A stretch of DNA of 64,000 bases from Anaerolineae bacterium (GTDB taxonomy: Bacteria; Chloroflexota; Anaerolineae; Aggregatilineales; Phototrophicaceae), in contig JAFLCG010000009.1 of assembly GCA_017303635.1 (NCBI GenBank), positions 124,001-188,000 on the forward strand, given 5' to 3'. A model generated the notes under the pieces. That model saw only the letters and a list, made by a program, of their open reading frames with translations. It was not told the DNA's origin and made no database searches. A program made the position numbers and the translations under genes. Shown here one piece after another: positions 26,382 through 34,700 of the stretch. Position 1 is the stretch's first letter, and each line of letters starts with the position of its first letter.

Positions 26382-27512
26382 ATGCGCTATCCAACGGCCA
26401 ATACTACAGAACTACCCTGTCAGGCACTTTGGTGGGCAAAAGATGCCGCTATACTGCCAGAACCGTTATCCCACTTACTAGATAAAGCGGGATGGCAATA
26501 TACATGTACAGCGGATCCAGCCAATTTGCCTGATGAACTCAGTTCAGCCAAGCTGGACATGCTGCTTGATCTGACTCATGATCCACATATGGCCGCGCTA
26601 TTCGCCCGACTAAGTGACCAAAAACCCCTCGCTGAAAGACCCCTGCTGGTATATGTAACAGGAAACTCCCGCAATGACTATAAGAATTCACCTGCAGATT
26701 TGGTGATTTCATCACGGCCAAACCATATTGAAACGCAAGTATTCAATACGATGCTTAGCATCCGCACAGAAAATCGGAGCCTACGAAATCGCTTGCAGGT
26801 ACAAATTGAAACCGAAAAGGGTATTGAACAACTCAAGAATGCCATCGTTCGCAATGTAGCCCATGAGCTACGAACCCCGCTTTTGCAGGTGAAAGGAGCA
26901 ATCACGCTACTACGAGATGATCGACATGATCAATTCGAGCGGCTGATTGATTTGGCACAGGTTGCAACGTCCCGACTGGAACTCTCGGTCCACAATATCA
27001 CCTTACTGAATAAACTCATCAATGACAGCCTTGATCAACCAGAATTTGCCCCTTTCCACCCAGGCGAAGCCGCCGAAAGTGCAGTTCGTCATATCCGTCG
27101 GTTGTGGCAGCATCGCGAAGGGATCCAATACTTATTTATCAAGATCGAACCAAACCTCCCTTCGGTCATAGGTGACCGTCACCTGATCACCATTGCGTTA
27201 CAGCAGTTGTTGGATAATGCACTGAAATTTGGAGAGATGCGCCCGATTATCCTATCTGTCACGTCCATCCAGAATGGAGTTCATTTCCAGATCTGTGATG
27301 AAGGCATTGGCATTGATCCCAGCCAACATGACCTAATCTTCGATTGGTTCTATCAGGTTGATAGCTCTTCCACACGCAACTATGGTGGCATCGGTGCAGG
27401 TTTAGCAATTGTTCAGTTCATCATGGAACGGCACCATGTCGAGATGGCTGTAAAGTCCACTCTAGGAAAAGGCAGTTGCTTTGAGTTCACACTAGCCCTC
27501 GCAGACCCTTAA
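26382..27512 (+). CDS. soluble sensor histidine kinase
   Basis: Encodes 376 residues from the ATG at 26382 (a TTG two codons earlier is also possible). Residues 10-125 may be a degenerate receiver-like sensor (LDMLLDLT, LLVYVTG); this is a weak guess. A coiled-coil link leads to the HisKA domain with the phospho-accepting His about 161 in NVAHELRTPL, then HATPase motifs QLLDNALKFG, CDEGIGID and YGGIGAGLAIVQFI. No membrane segment, so it senses inside the cell. No response regulator gene is in the window. Confidence 0.9.
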   Translation: MRYPTANTTELPCQALWWAKDAAILPEPLSHLLDKAGWQYTCTADPANLPDELSSAKLDMLLDLTHDPHMAALFARLSDQKPLAERPLLVYVTGNSRNDYKNSPADLVISSRPNHIETQVFNTMLSIRTENRSLRNRLQVQIETEKGIEQLKNAIVRNVAHELRTPLLQVKGAITLLRDDRHDQFERLIDLAQVATSRLELSVHNITLLNKLINDSLDQPEFAPFHPGEAAESAVRHIRRLWQHREGIQYLFIKIEPNLPSVIGDRHLITIALQQLLDNALKFGEMRPIILSVTSIQNGVHFQICDEGIGIDPSQHDLIFDWFYQVDSSSTRNYGGIGAGLAIVQFIMERHHVEMAVKSTLGKGSCFEFTLALADP

Positions 27513-27541
27513 GATCAGGCTCTTGACCGATTGTGATTTTC

Positions 27542-27570
27542 TTGACAAACGGTTGGGCCATCTCTATACT
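27542..27570 (+). promoter_or_regulatory. strong sigma-70 promoter
   Basis: A consensus TTGACA at 27542-27547 and TATACT at 27565-27570 with an ideal 17-base spacer, 69 bases upstream of the aldehyde dehydrogenase start. Confidence 0.85.
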
Positions 27571-27639
27571 GAACCCCACATTAATCACCTCTAAAGAGTC
27601 TTTTTAACCTCCTTGCAATGACTGGAAAGCGTGTGCGCG

Positions 27640-29133
27640 ATGATGCACGATGGATTGATGAACTATATCGGTGGCAAATGGACTGAAGCCAGTTCACAAG
27701 AAACTTTTCCCACCACGAACCCAGCCACTGAAGAAATCATCGCCCTCGCGCCCCGCAGTACCGCTGACGACGTGGATAATGCCGTACAGGCAGCTCGGTC
27801 TGCATACAAAGCCTGGAGGTTGACCCCTGCTCCGCGTCGGGGTGAAATCCTATTCCGTGCCGCCCATCTATTGAGCGAGCGCAAAGAAGAATTAGCCAGA
27901 CTCATGACCCAGGAAATGGGAAAGATTCTGGCTGAGACTCGCGGTGATGTTCAAGAAGCCATCGATATGGCTTATTACATGGGTGGCGAAGGCCGCCGCA
28001 TGCACGGATATACCGCACCTGTAGAGATGCCGAACAAGTTTGGCATGGCCATGCGCGACTCTGTCGGCGTTGTCGGTTTGATCACCCCATGGAACTTCCC
28101 TGTAGCCGTTCCCAGTTGGAAGATGCTCCCCGCCTTAATTGCGGGCAATACCGTCGTCTATAAACCAAGCGAAGATACGCCTGCTACTGCCGCTGCCTTC
28201 GTCAAAGTCTTTGAGGAAGCTGGTCTTCCCGCCGGGGTTCTCAACCTCATCACAGGTGCCGGGGATACTGGCGCAGCACTCGTCGCCAACCGCGACGTGC
28301 GTGTGATTTCTTTCACGGGTTCAACTGAAACCGGTCTGCGTGTGTATACGCAAGCTGCCAGCCTCGGAAAAAAGGTCTGCCTCGAGATGGGTGGCAAGAA
28401 CGCAATCCTCGTTCTAGATGATGCCAACCTCGATTTGGCAGTCGAGGCCGTTACATGGAGTGCGTTCGGCACAACCGGACAACGCTGTACAGCAACCAGC
28501 CGCTTAATCGTCCAAAAAGGTATCAAAGCCAAACTGGTAGAGGCCCTCGAAGCCAAAGCGCGGACAATAAAGGTGGGCTATGGCCTCGATGAAACGGTAA
28601 ATATGGGGCCTCTGGTCAACGAGAAAGCGTTAACCAAAGTAGAAAAGTATGTCGAAATCGGACGGCAGGAAGGCGCGCGCGTCATCGTCGGCGGGACTCG
28701 TGCAGACATGGGGCAAGGGTACTTCTTTATGCCCACCCTTTTTGACCAAGTACGACGTGACATGCGGATTGCCCGCGAAGAAATCTTCGGGCCGGTGCTA
28801 TCCATTATAGAAGTTGCAGATCTAGATGAAGCGATCGAAGCTAACAACGAAGTAGCTTACGGCCTTTCCAGCAGCATATTCACAGAAAACGTCAATGCAG
28901 CTTTCCGCGCTATTCGCGACCTGACAACGGGTATTGTCTACATCAATCACGGCACAACCGGTGCCGAGATTCAGTTCCCCTTTGGTGGTACACGCGGTAC
29001 AGGTAACGGCATGCGGGAAGCAGGTCAAGCAGCGTTAGACTCGTTCACGGAATGGAAGTCTGTTTATATTGATTACAGTGGTCGCTTACAGCGCGCCCAG
29101 ATTGATACTGAAGCAATCCTGAGAGATAGCTAA
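27640..29133 (+). CDS. NAD(P)-dependent aldehyde dehydrogenase
   Basis: Encodes 497 residues from ATG 27640 (another ATG follows directly, and a GTG lies three codons upstream). The ALDH core is complete: NFPVAVPSWK, FTGSTETGLR, general-base glutamate in CLEMGGKN, catalytic cysteine in GTTGQRCTATSR, and EEIFGPVLSI. The closest general pattern is the betaine/succinate-semialdehyde or alpha-aminoadipic semialdehyde type (YYINHGTTGAEIQFPFGG-like: here VYINHGTTGAEIQFPFGG). It probably acts on small aldehydes in the cytoplasm; the exact substrate is uncertain. It has its own strong promoter. Confidence 0.95.
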   Translation: MMHDGLMNYIGGKWTEASSQETFPTTNPATEEIIALAPRSTADDVDNAVQAARSAYKAWRLTPAPRRGEILFRAAHLLSERKEELARLMTQEMGKILAETRGDVQEAIDMAYYMGGEGRRMHGYTAPVEMPNKFGMAMRDSVGVVGLITPWNFPVAVPSWKMLPALIAGNTVVYKPSEDTPATAAAFVKVFEEAGLPAGVLNLITGAGDTGAALVANRDVRVISFTGSTETGLRVYTQAASLGKKVCLEMGGKNAILVLDDANLDLAVEAVTWSAFGTTGQRCTATSRLIVQKGIKAKLVEALEAKARTIKVGYGLDETVNMGPLVNEKALTKVEKYVEIGRQEGARVIVGGTRADMGQGYFFMPTLFDQVRRDMRIAREEIFGPVLSIIEVADLDEAIEANNEVAYGLSSSIFTENVNAAFRAIRDLTTGIVYINHGTTGAEIQFPFGGTRGTGNGMREAGQAALDSFTEWKSVYIDYSGRLQRAQIDTEAILRDS

Positions 29134-29206
29134 TCATTAGATCGCTGCTGGTAAAATCTGTCGTAAACTGGCAGTAAATCAGTTACCATAGTCAGGAATA
29201 AATGAC

Positions 29207-29416
29207 TTGCCCCCTGCCTTATACTGGGATGCAGGCTATGAAATTGTGCTGGAGTTGGAAAATCACTACCCGCACATGGATCTGAATGCGCTAGGATTGG
29301 AAGAACTCTACCACTACATCGTAGCACTGCCGACGTTCGCGGATGATCCCCTGCTTGCCAATGATGGGTTGTTGCGGGATATACTGCGGGAATGGTTTGA
29401 GGAGAGAGAAACGTAA
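29207..29416 (+). CDS. iscX: IscX-like Fe-S assembly protein
   Basis: Encodes 69 residues from a TTG at 29207 with AGGA nine bases upstream. The layout matches IscX/YfhJ: LYWDAGYEIVLELENHYPHMD, then LGLEELYHYIVALPTFADDP and NDGLLRDILREWFEE at the C-terminus. IscX is a small acidic protein that binds the cysteine desulfurase and iron and tunes Fe-S synthesis. Its stop TAATG overlaps the start of nuoB, placing it at the head of an operon for the cluster-bearing arm of complex I, so a role in supplying NuoB/NuoI is plausible (inference). Confidence 0.85.
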   Translation: MPPALYWDAGYEIVLELENHYPHMDLNALGLEELYHYIVALPTFADDPLLANDGLLRDILREWFEERET

Positions 29417-30357
29417 TGGCACAACTTGACCTGCGTGAGCTACACAGCACTGAATTTCCTGTACCAGATGAAATGCAGGGTAATGTAGCCATCACTAGCC
29501 TCAGCAAGCTCTATAACTGGAGCCGCCGCAGTTCCATGTGGCCGATGCTTTTTGGTTTGGCTTGCTGCGCGATTGAAATGATTGCGACTGCGGCTTCGCG
29601 TTACGACTTATCCCGCTTCGGTATGGAAGTCATGCGTGCCAGCCCGCGACAGTCTGACCTGATGATTGTCTCGGGCACGGTCACTAAAAAGATGGTCGTA
29701 CCAATCGTGCGTCTCTACAACCAGATGCCCGAACCCAAATATGTACTGGCGATGGGTGCCTGCGCCAGTGGTGGTGGCCCCTTCAAGGAAGGCTATAATG
29801 TGGTCTCTGGTATCGACCAGTATCTGCCGGTCGATGTCTATGTCCCGGGATGCCCTCCTACCCCGCAGGCACTGCTTTACGGCCTGATCGCTCTGCAGAA
29901 GAAAATAGATGGTCAGTCCCTTGCCAACATGGATGATGTACCCTGGTATGGTGTTGGCCCGGCAGAACCAACCCCAGTGCCAATACTTGGCCCAGACATC
30001 ATTGACCCACGTCAGATGGATCTGATCCGTCGGCAGGCTGAACTAGCTGCGCAAGGTAAGCCCTACGGGTTACGAGAAATCCCTGAATCAGCGTTAAAGC
30101 GCCAGACTGCCCAGATTGCTCCCAAAACCAAGCCGCAAATCGCTGCAGCATCTGGCACGGTTGAAGCGGACGATCCAGAAAAAGCGGCGCGTCTCGCCAA
30201 GCGTGAGGCAGCGTTAGCTCGCAAGAAGGCAGAAAGCGGTGAGACGGCTGCGGCTTCTGTAGTGGCTGATGCCCCTGCACCCGCAACCGGTGGTGATAAG
30301 AAAGCCTTTGACAAAGCTGCCATGCTGGAAAAGATTCGCGCCAAGAAAGCGAAGTAA
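29416..30357 (+). CDS. nuoB: NADH-quinone oxidoreductase subunit B with C-terminal extension
   Basis: Encodes 313 residues. Residues 25-165 are a normal NuoB: FGLACCAIEM, MGACASGGGPF and VPGCPPTPQ supply the four cysteines for cluster N2. The remaining 140 or so residues are not found in typical NuoB (about 160-230 residues): an Ala/Lys/Glu-rich, probably helical or disordered part ending in FDKAAMLEKIRAKKAK, nearly the same tail as NuoI in this operon. NuoB hands electrons to quinone at the base of the peripheral arm. It is coupled to iscX and lies 12 bases before nuoCD. Confidence 0.95.
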   Translation: MAQLDLRELHSTEFPVPDEMQGNVAITSLSKLYNWSRRSSMWPMLFGLACCAIEMIATAASRYDLSRFGMEVMRASPRQSDLMIVSGTVTKKMVVPIVRLYNQMPEPKYVLAMGACASGGGPFKEGYNVVSGIDQYLPVDVYVPGCPPTPQALLYGLIALQKKIDGQSLANMDDVPWYGVGPAEPTPVPILGPDIIDPRQMDLIRRQAELAAQGKPYGLREIPESALKRQTAQIAPKTKPQIAAASGTVEADDPEKAARLAKREAALARKKAESGETAAASVVADAPAPATGGDKKAFDKAAMLEKIRAKKAK

Positions 30358-30369
30358 GGACTACCTGTC

Positions 30370-32235
30370 ATGACTGTGACTGAAATCCCGCTGGTCGAGG
30401 CAACCACCTCGGAAACAGCGATCAGCCGCCTGAAGGAACGCTTCCCCGGCGCGGTACAAGACGATAGCCGACATGGCTACTCCGGTGTCGTTGTAGACAA
30501 AAGCAAGTTGGTCGAAGTAGCGACCTATATGCGTGACACCCTGGGTTACGATTATTTATCGAGTGCGACTGCCGTTGACTATCACGGCATCGCCGATTCG
30601 ATGGAGATGGTCTATCACGCCTATCGTACAGCCGGCGGTCCTGCTTTGGTTTTCAAAGCGCAAACTGACCGCGCCAAAGCTGAACTTCCTTCGCTGATTG
30701 ACGTCTGGCCGGGTGCAGACTTTCAAGAACGTGAAGCCTACGATCTCTACGGCATTCAATTCGCCGGTCACCCAAATCTAAAGCGCATTCTGCTCTGGGA
30801 AGGCTTTAATGGCTACCCTATGCGGAAAGACTGGCGCGAAGCCTACTACGAGGAAGAACACAAGCCCTTTGAAAGCCGCTGGCCGGCTGGCTGGGTACGG
30901 CGGGCAGAAGAACTAAATGTCTATGGCAAGAATGTCCATTATCCGGCAGATTTTGATCTTGCCAAGTTGACCGACAAGTCGGAAGAGAGCCTGTATAGCG
31001 ATCTAGGCCTGGGCGTCAACGTTCAGGATCTAAGTACCGAAAACGGTCACTTAAAAACCGACAAACTGGTCGTCAACATGGGGCCGCATCACCCCAGCAC
31101 CCACGGTGTATTCCGCATGATTGTTACGCTGGATGGCGAAACAATTGAATCACTGGAACCTGTCATGGGTTACCTGCACCGTAATCATGAGAAGATCGGC
31201 GAACGCAATTCGTGGAACCACAACATGCCGTTCACGGATCGGCTCGATTACCTCAGCAGCATGGGTAATAACCACGGCTACGCCCTCGCGGTCGAGCAAT
31301 TGTTTGCAACCGGCAACAAATGGAACCCGCCCAGCTATCGCGCTGAATGTATCCGGGTGTTGATGGTGGAATTGACGCGTATCGTCAACCACTACTGGGC
31401 TATCGGCTTTTTGCTAAACGACCTCGGTGCATTCTTTACGCCTGCACTGTATGCCATCGCTGAACGTGAGAAGATCCTCGACTTCTTCGAGGCAACAGCT
31501 GGCGCACGCATGATGTGCAACTATATGCGTTTCGGCGGCCTCTACAAAGACCTGCCAGAACGGATGCACAGCGTTGCTAACCTCATCAACGATAAGGTCC
31601 GCGATTTCAATACGATGGAGTATCTATCGGAACTCATCAACGAGCGTATTCCCCGCTCGATTGATGAGCTCGATGAGTTCCTGACTGCCAGTGAAATTAT
31701 CAAGAGCCGTACAGTAGGTGTCGGTTACCTGCCGCCAGAAATGGCCATCGCCTACAGTGCCGCTGGGCCACTACTCCGGGCTAGTGGTGTGCCTTACGAT
31801 GTACGCCGGGCTGATCCGTACAGCATCTATCCTGAACTGGAATTTGATGTTGCAGTCCGTTATAACGGCGACATCTACGACCGCTACCTGATTCGCTTGG
31901 ATGAAATGCGGGAAAGCGTTCGTATTCTCAAACAAATCCTGCCCCGTCTGGAAAAGACCAAGGGTGAGCCAGTCGCAGGTATTTCCCAATACATGCCCCG
32001 CGTACCCATGGGCGAAAGCTATGGTCGCGTCGAAAACCCGAAGGGCGAGCTCGGTTACTATGTCGTATCGGCAGGTGATGAAAAGGGACCGCAAAACCCC
32101 TGGCGATACCATGTCCGCGCCCCTAGCTTCATTAATTTGACAGCACTCGGCCCGATGTGTGTAGGACATAAAGTCGCTGACGTAGTCGCCATTCTGGGCA
32201 GCATTGACATCGTACTGGGTGAGACAGATCGTTAA
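30370..32235 (+). CDS. nuoCD: fused NADH-quinone oxidoreductase subunits C and D
   Basis: Encodes 621 residues. Residues 15-180 are NuoC (AEREAYDLYGIQFAGHPNLKRILLWEGFNGYPMRKDW type motif near residue 120-155). After a linker, residues 230-621 are NuoD (NMGPHHPSTHGVFR, GYLHRNHEKIGE, the quinone-site Tyr/His region, and the C-terminal GSIDIVLGETDR). The [NiFe] cysteines of hydrogenases are absent, so this is a true complex I subunit. The fusion is known in several bacteria. NuoCD joins NuoB and NuoI in the quinone-binding Q module. Confidence 0.96.
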   Translation: MTVTEIPLVEATTSETAISRLKERFPGAVQDDSRHGYSGVVVDKSKLVEVATYMRDTLGYDYLSSATAVDYHGIADSMEMVYHAYRTAGGPALVFKAQTDRAKAELPSLIDVWPGADFQEREAYDLYGIQFAGHPNLKRILLWEGFNGYPMRKDWREAYYEEEHKPFESRWPAGWVRRAEELNVYGKNVHYPADFDLAKLTDKSEESLYSDLGLGVNVQDLSTENGHLKTDKLVVNMGPHHPSTHGVFRMIVTLDGETIESLEPVMGYLHRNHEKIGERNSWNHNMPFTDRLDYLSSMGNNHGYALAVEQLFATGNKWNPPSYRAECIRVLMVELTRIVNHYWAIGFLLNDLGAFFTPALYAIAEREKILDFFEATAGARMMCNYMRFGGLYKDLPERMHSVANLINDKVRDFNTMEYLSELINERIPRSIDELDEFLTASEIIKSRTVGVGYLPPEMAIAYSAAGPLLRASGVPYDVRRADPYSIYPELEFDVAVRYNGDIYDRYLIRLDEMRESVRILKQILPRLEKTKGEPVAGISQYMPRVPMGESYGRVENPKGELGYYVVSAGDEKGPQNPWRYHVRAPSFINLTALGPMCVGHKVADVVAILGSIDIVLGETDR

Positions 32236-32244
32236 CCCTGAATT

Positions 32245-33096
32245 GTGAGGAACGCGATGTTTGGACAGGGTATCGTTAAAGGTCTGTGGGTGACCTTCAA
32301 GCATTTCTTCAACACCTACGCAGATGACATCAAGTACGCGGGGCGCAAGTACCTGCGTCAGGAGAACTTTGAAGTCCGTCAAGGACTTCGTTCTCAGGGT
32401 GCCTTCACAGTGCAATACCCGGACGAGAAACTGGCAGTGCCAGAGCGGTTCCGATTCACTCCGTTCCTGGTCACGGAAGATACAGATCCTGCCCGAGTTG
32501 GGGAAGACTGGTGTACCAGCTGCGGTATTTGCGCCAAGGTGTGCCCACCTCAATGTATCTGGATTGTGCGTGGTACTGATCCGAACACCGGTCGACCGGT
32601 GCCACAACCGGAAGCCTTCTTTATTGACATCGACATCTGCATGAATTGTGGCTTCTGTGCCGAGTTCTGCCCCTTTGATGCCATCAAGATGGACCATAAC
32701 TACGAAATGGCCAGCTATGATCGCACCATGCACCATATCCATGATAAGGATCGGCTCTCCAAACCCCTCAGCTACTGGAAGAGCATTGCTCCAACCACCG
32801 CGCTGGAAGAAGCCAATGCCCGTGGCGGTTGGGAACATCCGGATGTTCTGAAGGCTATGAAAAAGGCTGGCAAAACAGCCGACAAGCCCACAAAAGACAA
32901 TATGTGGAATGTCCTCTCTGCACCGGCCAACCAAGCTCTACCGGCACCGACTGCACCGGCATCCCCAGCTGAGGCGAAACCAGTACCCCCGGCAGCACCT
33001 GCCGCGGCGGCTCCTGCTCCAAGTGCCGAAGGTGGTAAAGCCAAATTTGATAAGCAAGCAATGCTGGCTAAGATCCGTGAGAAGAAGGCGAAGTAA
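32245..33096 (+). CDS. nuoI: NADH-quinone oxidoreductase subunit I with C-terminal extension
   Basis: Encodes 283 residues. Two 4Fe-4S motifs, CTSCGICAKVCPPQC near residue 91 and CMNCGFCAEFCPFDA near residue 132, hold clusters N6a and N6b. Typical NuoI ends soon after; here there are about 110 more residues, Pro/Ala-rich and then FDKQAMLAKIREKKAK, which matches the NuoB tail at 14 of 19 positions. It links the NADH side of the peripheral arm to NuoB. It ends the operon, with a terminator 20 bases on. NuoA, E, F, G, H and J-N are not in this window. Confidence 0.95.
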   Translation: MRNAMFGQGIVKGLWVTFKHFFNTYADDIKYAGRKYLRQENFEVRQGLRSQGAFTVQYPDEKLAVPERFRFTPFLVTEDTDPARVGEDWCTSCGICAKVCPPQCIWIVRGTDPNTGRPVPQPEAFFIDIDICMNCGFCAEFCPFDAIKMDHNYEMASYDRTMHHIHDKDRLSKPLSYWKSIAPTTALEEANARGGWEHPDVLKAMKKAGKTADKPTKDNMWNVLSAPANQALPAPTAPASPAEAKPVPPAAPAAAAPAPSAEGGKAKFDKQAMLAKIREKKAK

Positions 33097-33116
33097 TTCC
33101 TGTCAGATTCTCTCGA

Positions 33117-33140
33117 GGGTAGCGTATGCTACCCTTTTTT
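33117..33140 (+). terminator. intrinsic terminator after nuoI
   Basis: A 7-bp stem GGGTAGC/GCTACCC (33117-33123, 33128-33134) with a GTAT loop and six T residues, at the end of the iscX-nuoBCDI operon. Confidence 0.9.
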
Positions 33141-33210
33141 ATTTCTTACATTCACAACCTGCTCATCGGACAACAATAGGCTTATCTATGAGGAGGATGG
33201 TCTAAAACTC

Positions 33211-33363
33211 ATGCGTGGAATCAAAAAGCAGCACTTACCCGAAAAGCAATGTCCTGTCTGCGGAAGAAGCTTTACATGGCGTAAGAAATGGGCAAAAGAC
33301 TGGGACCAGGTCAAATACTGTAGTGATGCCTGCCGACGCAAGAAAGGTGCCTCGGCGCAATGA
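33211..33363 (+). CDS. DUF2256 mini-protein (zinc-binding)
   Basis: Encodes 50 residues (ATG at 33211). The text KKQHLPEKQCPVCGRSFTWRKKW then WDQVKYCSDACRRKK is the DUF2256 pattern, with a CxxC and a CxxxC that should bind zinc. AGGAGG lies 14 bases upstream, a longer spacer than usual. The stop TGA overlaps the start of the photolyase-like gene (ATGA). DUF2256 genes are commonly found next to photolyase/cryptochrome-like genes, so the protein may assist that flavoprotein; its role is not established. Confidence 0.85.
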   Translation: MRGIKKQHLPEKQCPVCGRSFTWRKKWAKDWDQVKYCSDACRRKKGASAQ

Positions 33364-34655
33364 CCAACAACATGCGCAGGGATTTTTCCTCCCGCGACGA
33401 GTTAATAAGTTACTTGCGCAAAGAGTTTCCAAGCGCTGCCGCAATAGACAACCATATTGGTGACATTCGTGGCGGGCGCAAAGCGGCTGAATTTGCCTTA
33501 AGCCAGACCGACCCAAGGTTATACAGTCGCACACGAAATACTCTGGATGGAGCTGTCACCCGGCTGTCGCCCTATATTAGACATGGTGTGCTCAACCTGG
33601 CTGAGGTACGGGATTACGCTCTACAACGGGTGGAGGCACCGAAAGAAGCCGAGTCGCTCATACGCGAACTAGGCTTTAGAGATTATTTCCAGCGAGTCTA
33701 TCAAGCAATTGGTGAGGAAATCTGGCAGGATCAAGAGGACTCCAAGACTGGGTACCCGCCTTCAGCCTATTCATCTACCCTGCCACCAGACATACATAAT
33801 GCAAGCACGAGAATGGCCTGTATTGACGCATTCAGCAAGCAACTACGCGAAAGTGGTTACCTGCATAATCATGCTCGGCTGTGGTTAGCAGCCTATATCA
33901 TCCATTGGAGGCATGTGCAGTGGCAAGCTGGAGCGCGTTGGTTCCTGACCCATCTGCTCGATGGTGACCCAGCAAGTAATAACCTCTCGTGGCAGTGGGT
34001 TGCTGGAACCTTTAGCAGCAAGCCCTACTTCTTTAATCGAGAGAACCTCGAAAAATACACTGCTGGAGTCTACTGCCAGGTATGCCCGCTAAAAGGTAAA
34101 TGCGACTTTGAAGGAAGCTACACAACATTAGAAGCCAGGCTCTTCCCTCAAAGAAATCAAGGGGCTGAGGCAATACCTGTCCCCAAGAGATGGACTAGTA
34201 AGGAACCGAACTCCTCACAACACCAGCTCCATCATCCCATCATCTGGATCCATGGCAACAATCTGAGCCCTTATCAACCTTCACTGAAGAAATATCCGTC
34301 GGCTCAAGCTGTCTGGGTATGGGATGATGATCTGCTGCGTACACGGAAGATCAGCCTGAAACGAATCGTCTTTATGTATGAGTGTTTGCTAGAGCTACCG
34401 GTTTCAATCCGTCGAGGTCCGGTTTCAGTAGTTGTCAATGAGTTTGCCAACGAGCAGGATGCAGATGGCATTGTAACCTGTTATTCTAACGCACCTCGTT
34501 TTCGTCAAATCCAACAGGAATTGTCCCAAAATCGGCCGATAGAGGCGCTTGATCCCAAGCCATTCATTCAGTATAAGGGGCCATTGGAGTTAAAGCGGTT
34601 TTCGCACTACTGGAGAACTGTCGAAACTTATGCGTTCCAGGCAGCGACCGACTAA
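33360..34655 (+). CDS. photolyase/cryptochrome-like FAD protein with swapped domain order
   Basis: Encodes 431 residues. Residues 5-265 are the helical FAD-binding domain of photolyases: TRLSPYIRHGVLNL, GFRDYFQRVY, HNHARLWLAAYIIHW, and DGDPASNNLSWQWVAGTFSSKPYFFNR. A four-Cys-like patch YCQVCPLKGKC follows. The normal N-terminal Rossmann domain is missing from the front, but residues about 295-425 (IIWIHGNNLSPYQPSLKKYPSAQAVWVWDDDLL, then KRIVFMYECLLELP) look like that very domain placed at the C-terminus. DNA repair or light signalling is possible. Coupled to DUF2256 and 45 bases before mrp. Confidence 0.85.
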   Translation: MTNNMRRDFSSRDELISYLRKEFPSAAAIDNHIGDIRGGRKAAEFALSQTDPRLYSRTRNTLDGAVTRLSPYIRHGVLNLAEVRDYALQRVEAPKEAESLIRELGFRDYFQRVYQAIGEEIWQDQEDSKTGYPPSAYSSTLPPDIHNASTRMACIDAFSKQLRESGYLHNHARLWLAAYIIHWRHVQWQAGARWFLTHLLDGDPASNNLSWQWVAGTFSSKPYFFNRENLEKYTAGVYCQVCPLKGKCDFEGSYTTLEARLFPQRNQGAEAIPVPKRWTSKEPNSSQHQLHHPIIWIHGNNLSPYQPSLKKYPSAQAVWVWDDDLLRTRKISLKRIVFMYECLLELPVSIRRGPVSVVVNEFANEQDADGIVTCYSNAPRFRQIQQELSQNRPIEALDPKPFIQYKGPLELKRFSHYWRTVETYAFQAATD

Positions 34656-34700
34656 TCAATCAATTTGGACTGCCATGTCCAAAATTCAAAAGGAGTTTCC

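Noticed and set aside
31771..32934. Long open frame of 387 codons on the minus strand
   Set aside because: It lies opposite nuoD and nuoI, which have clear motifs; the frame is His/Cys-rich with no recognisable domain, as expected for an antisense shadow.
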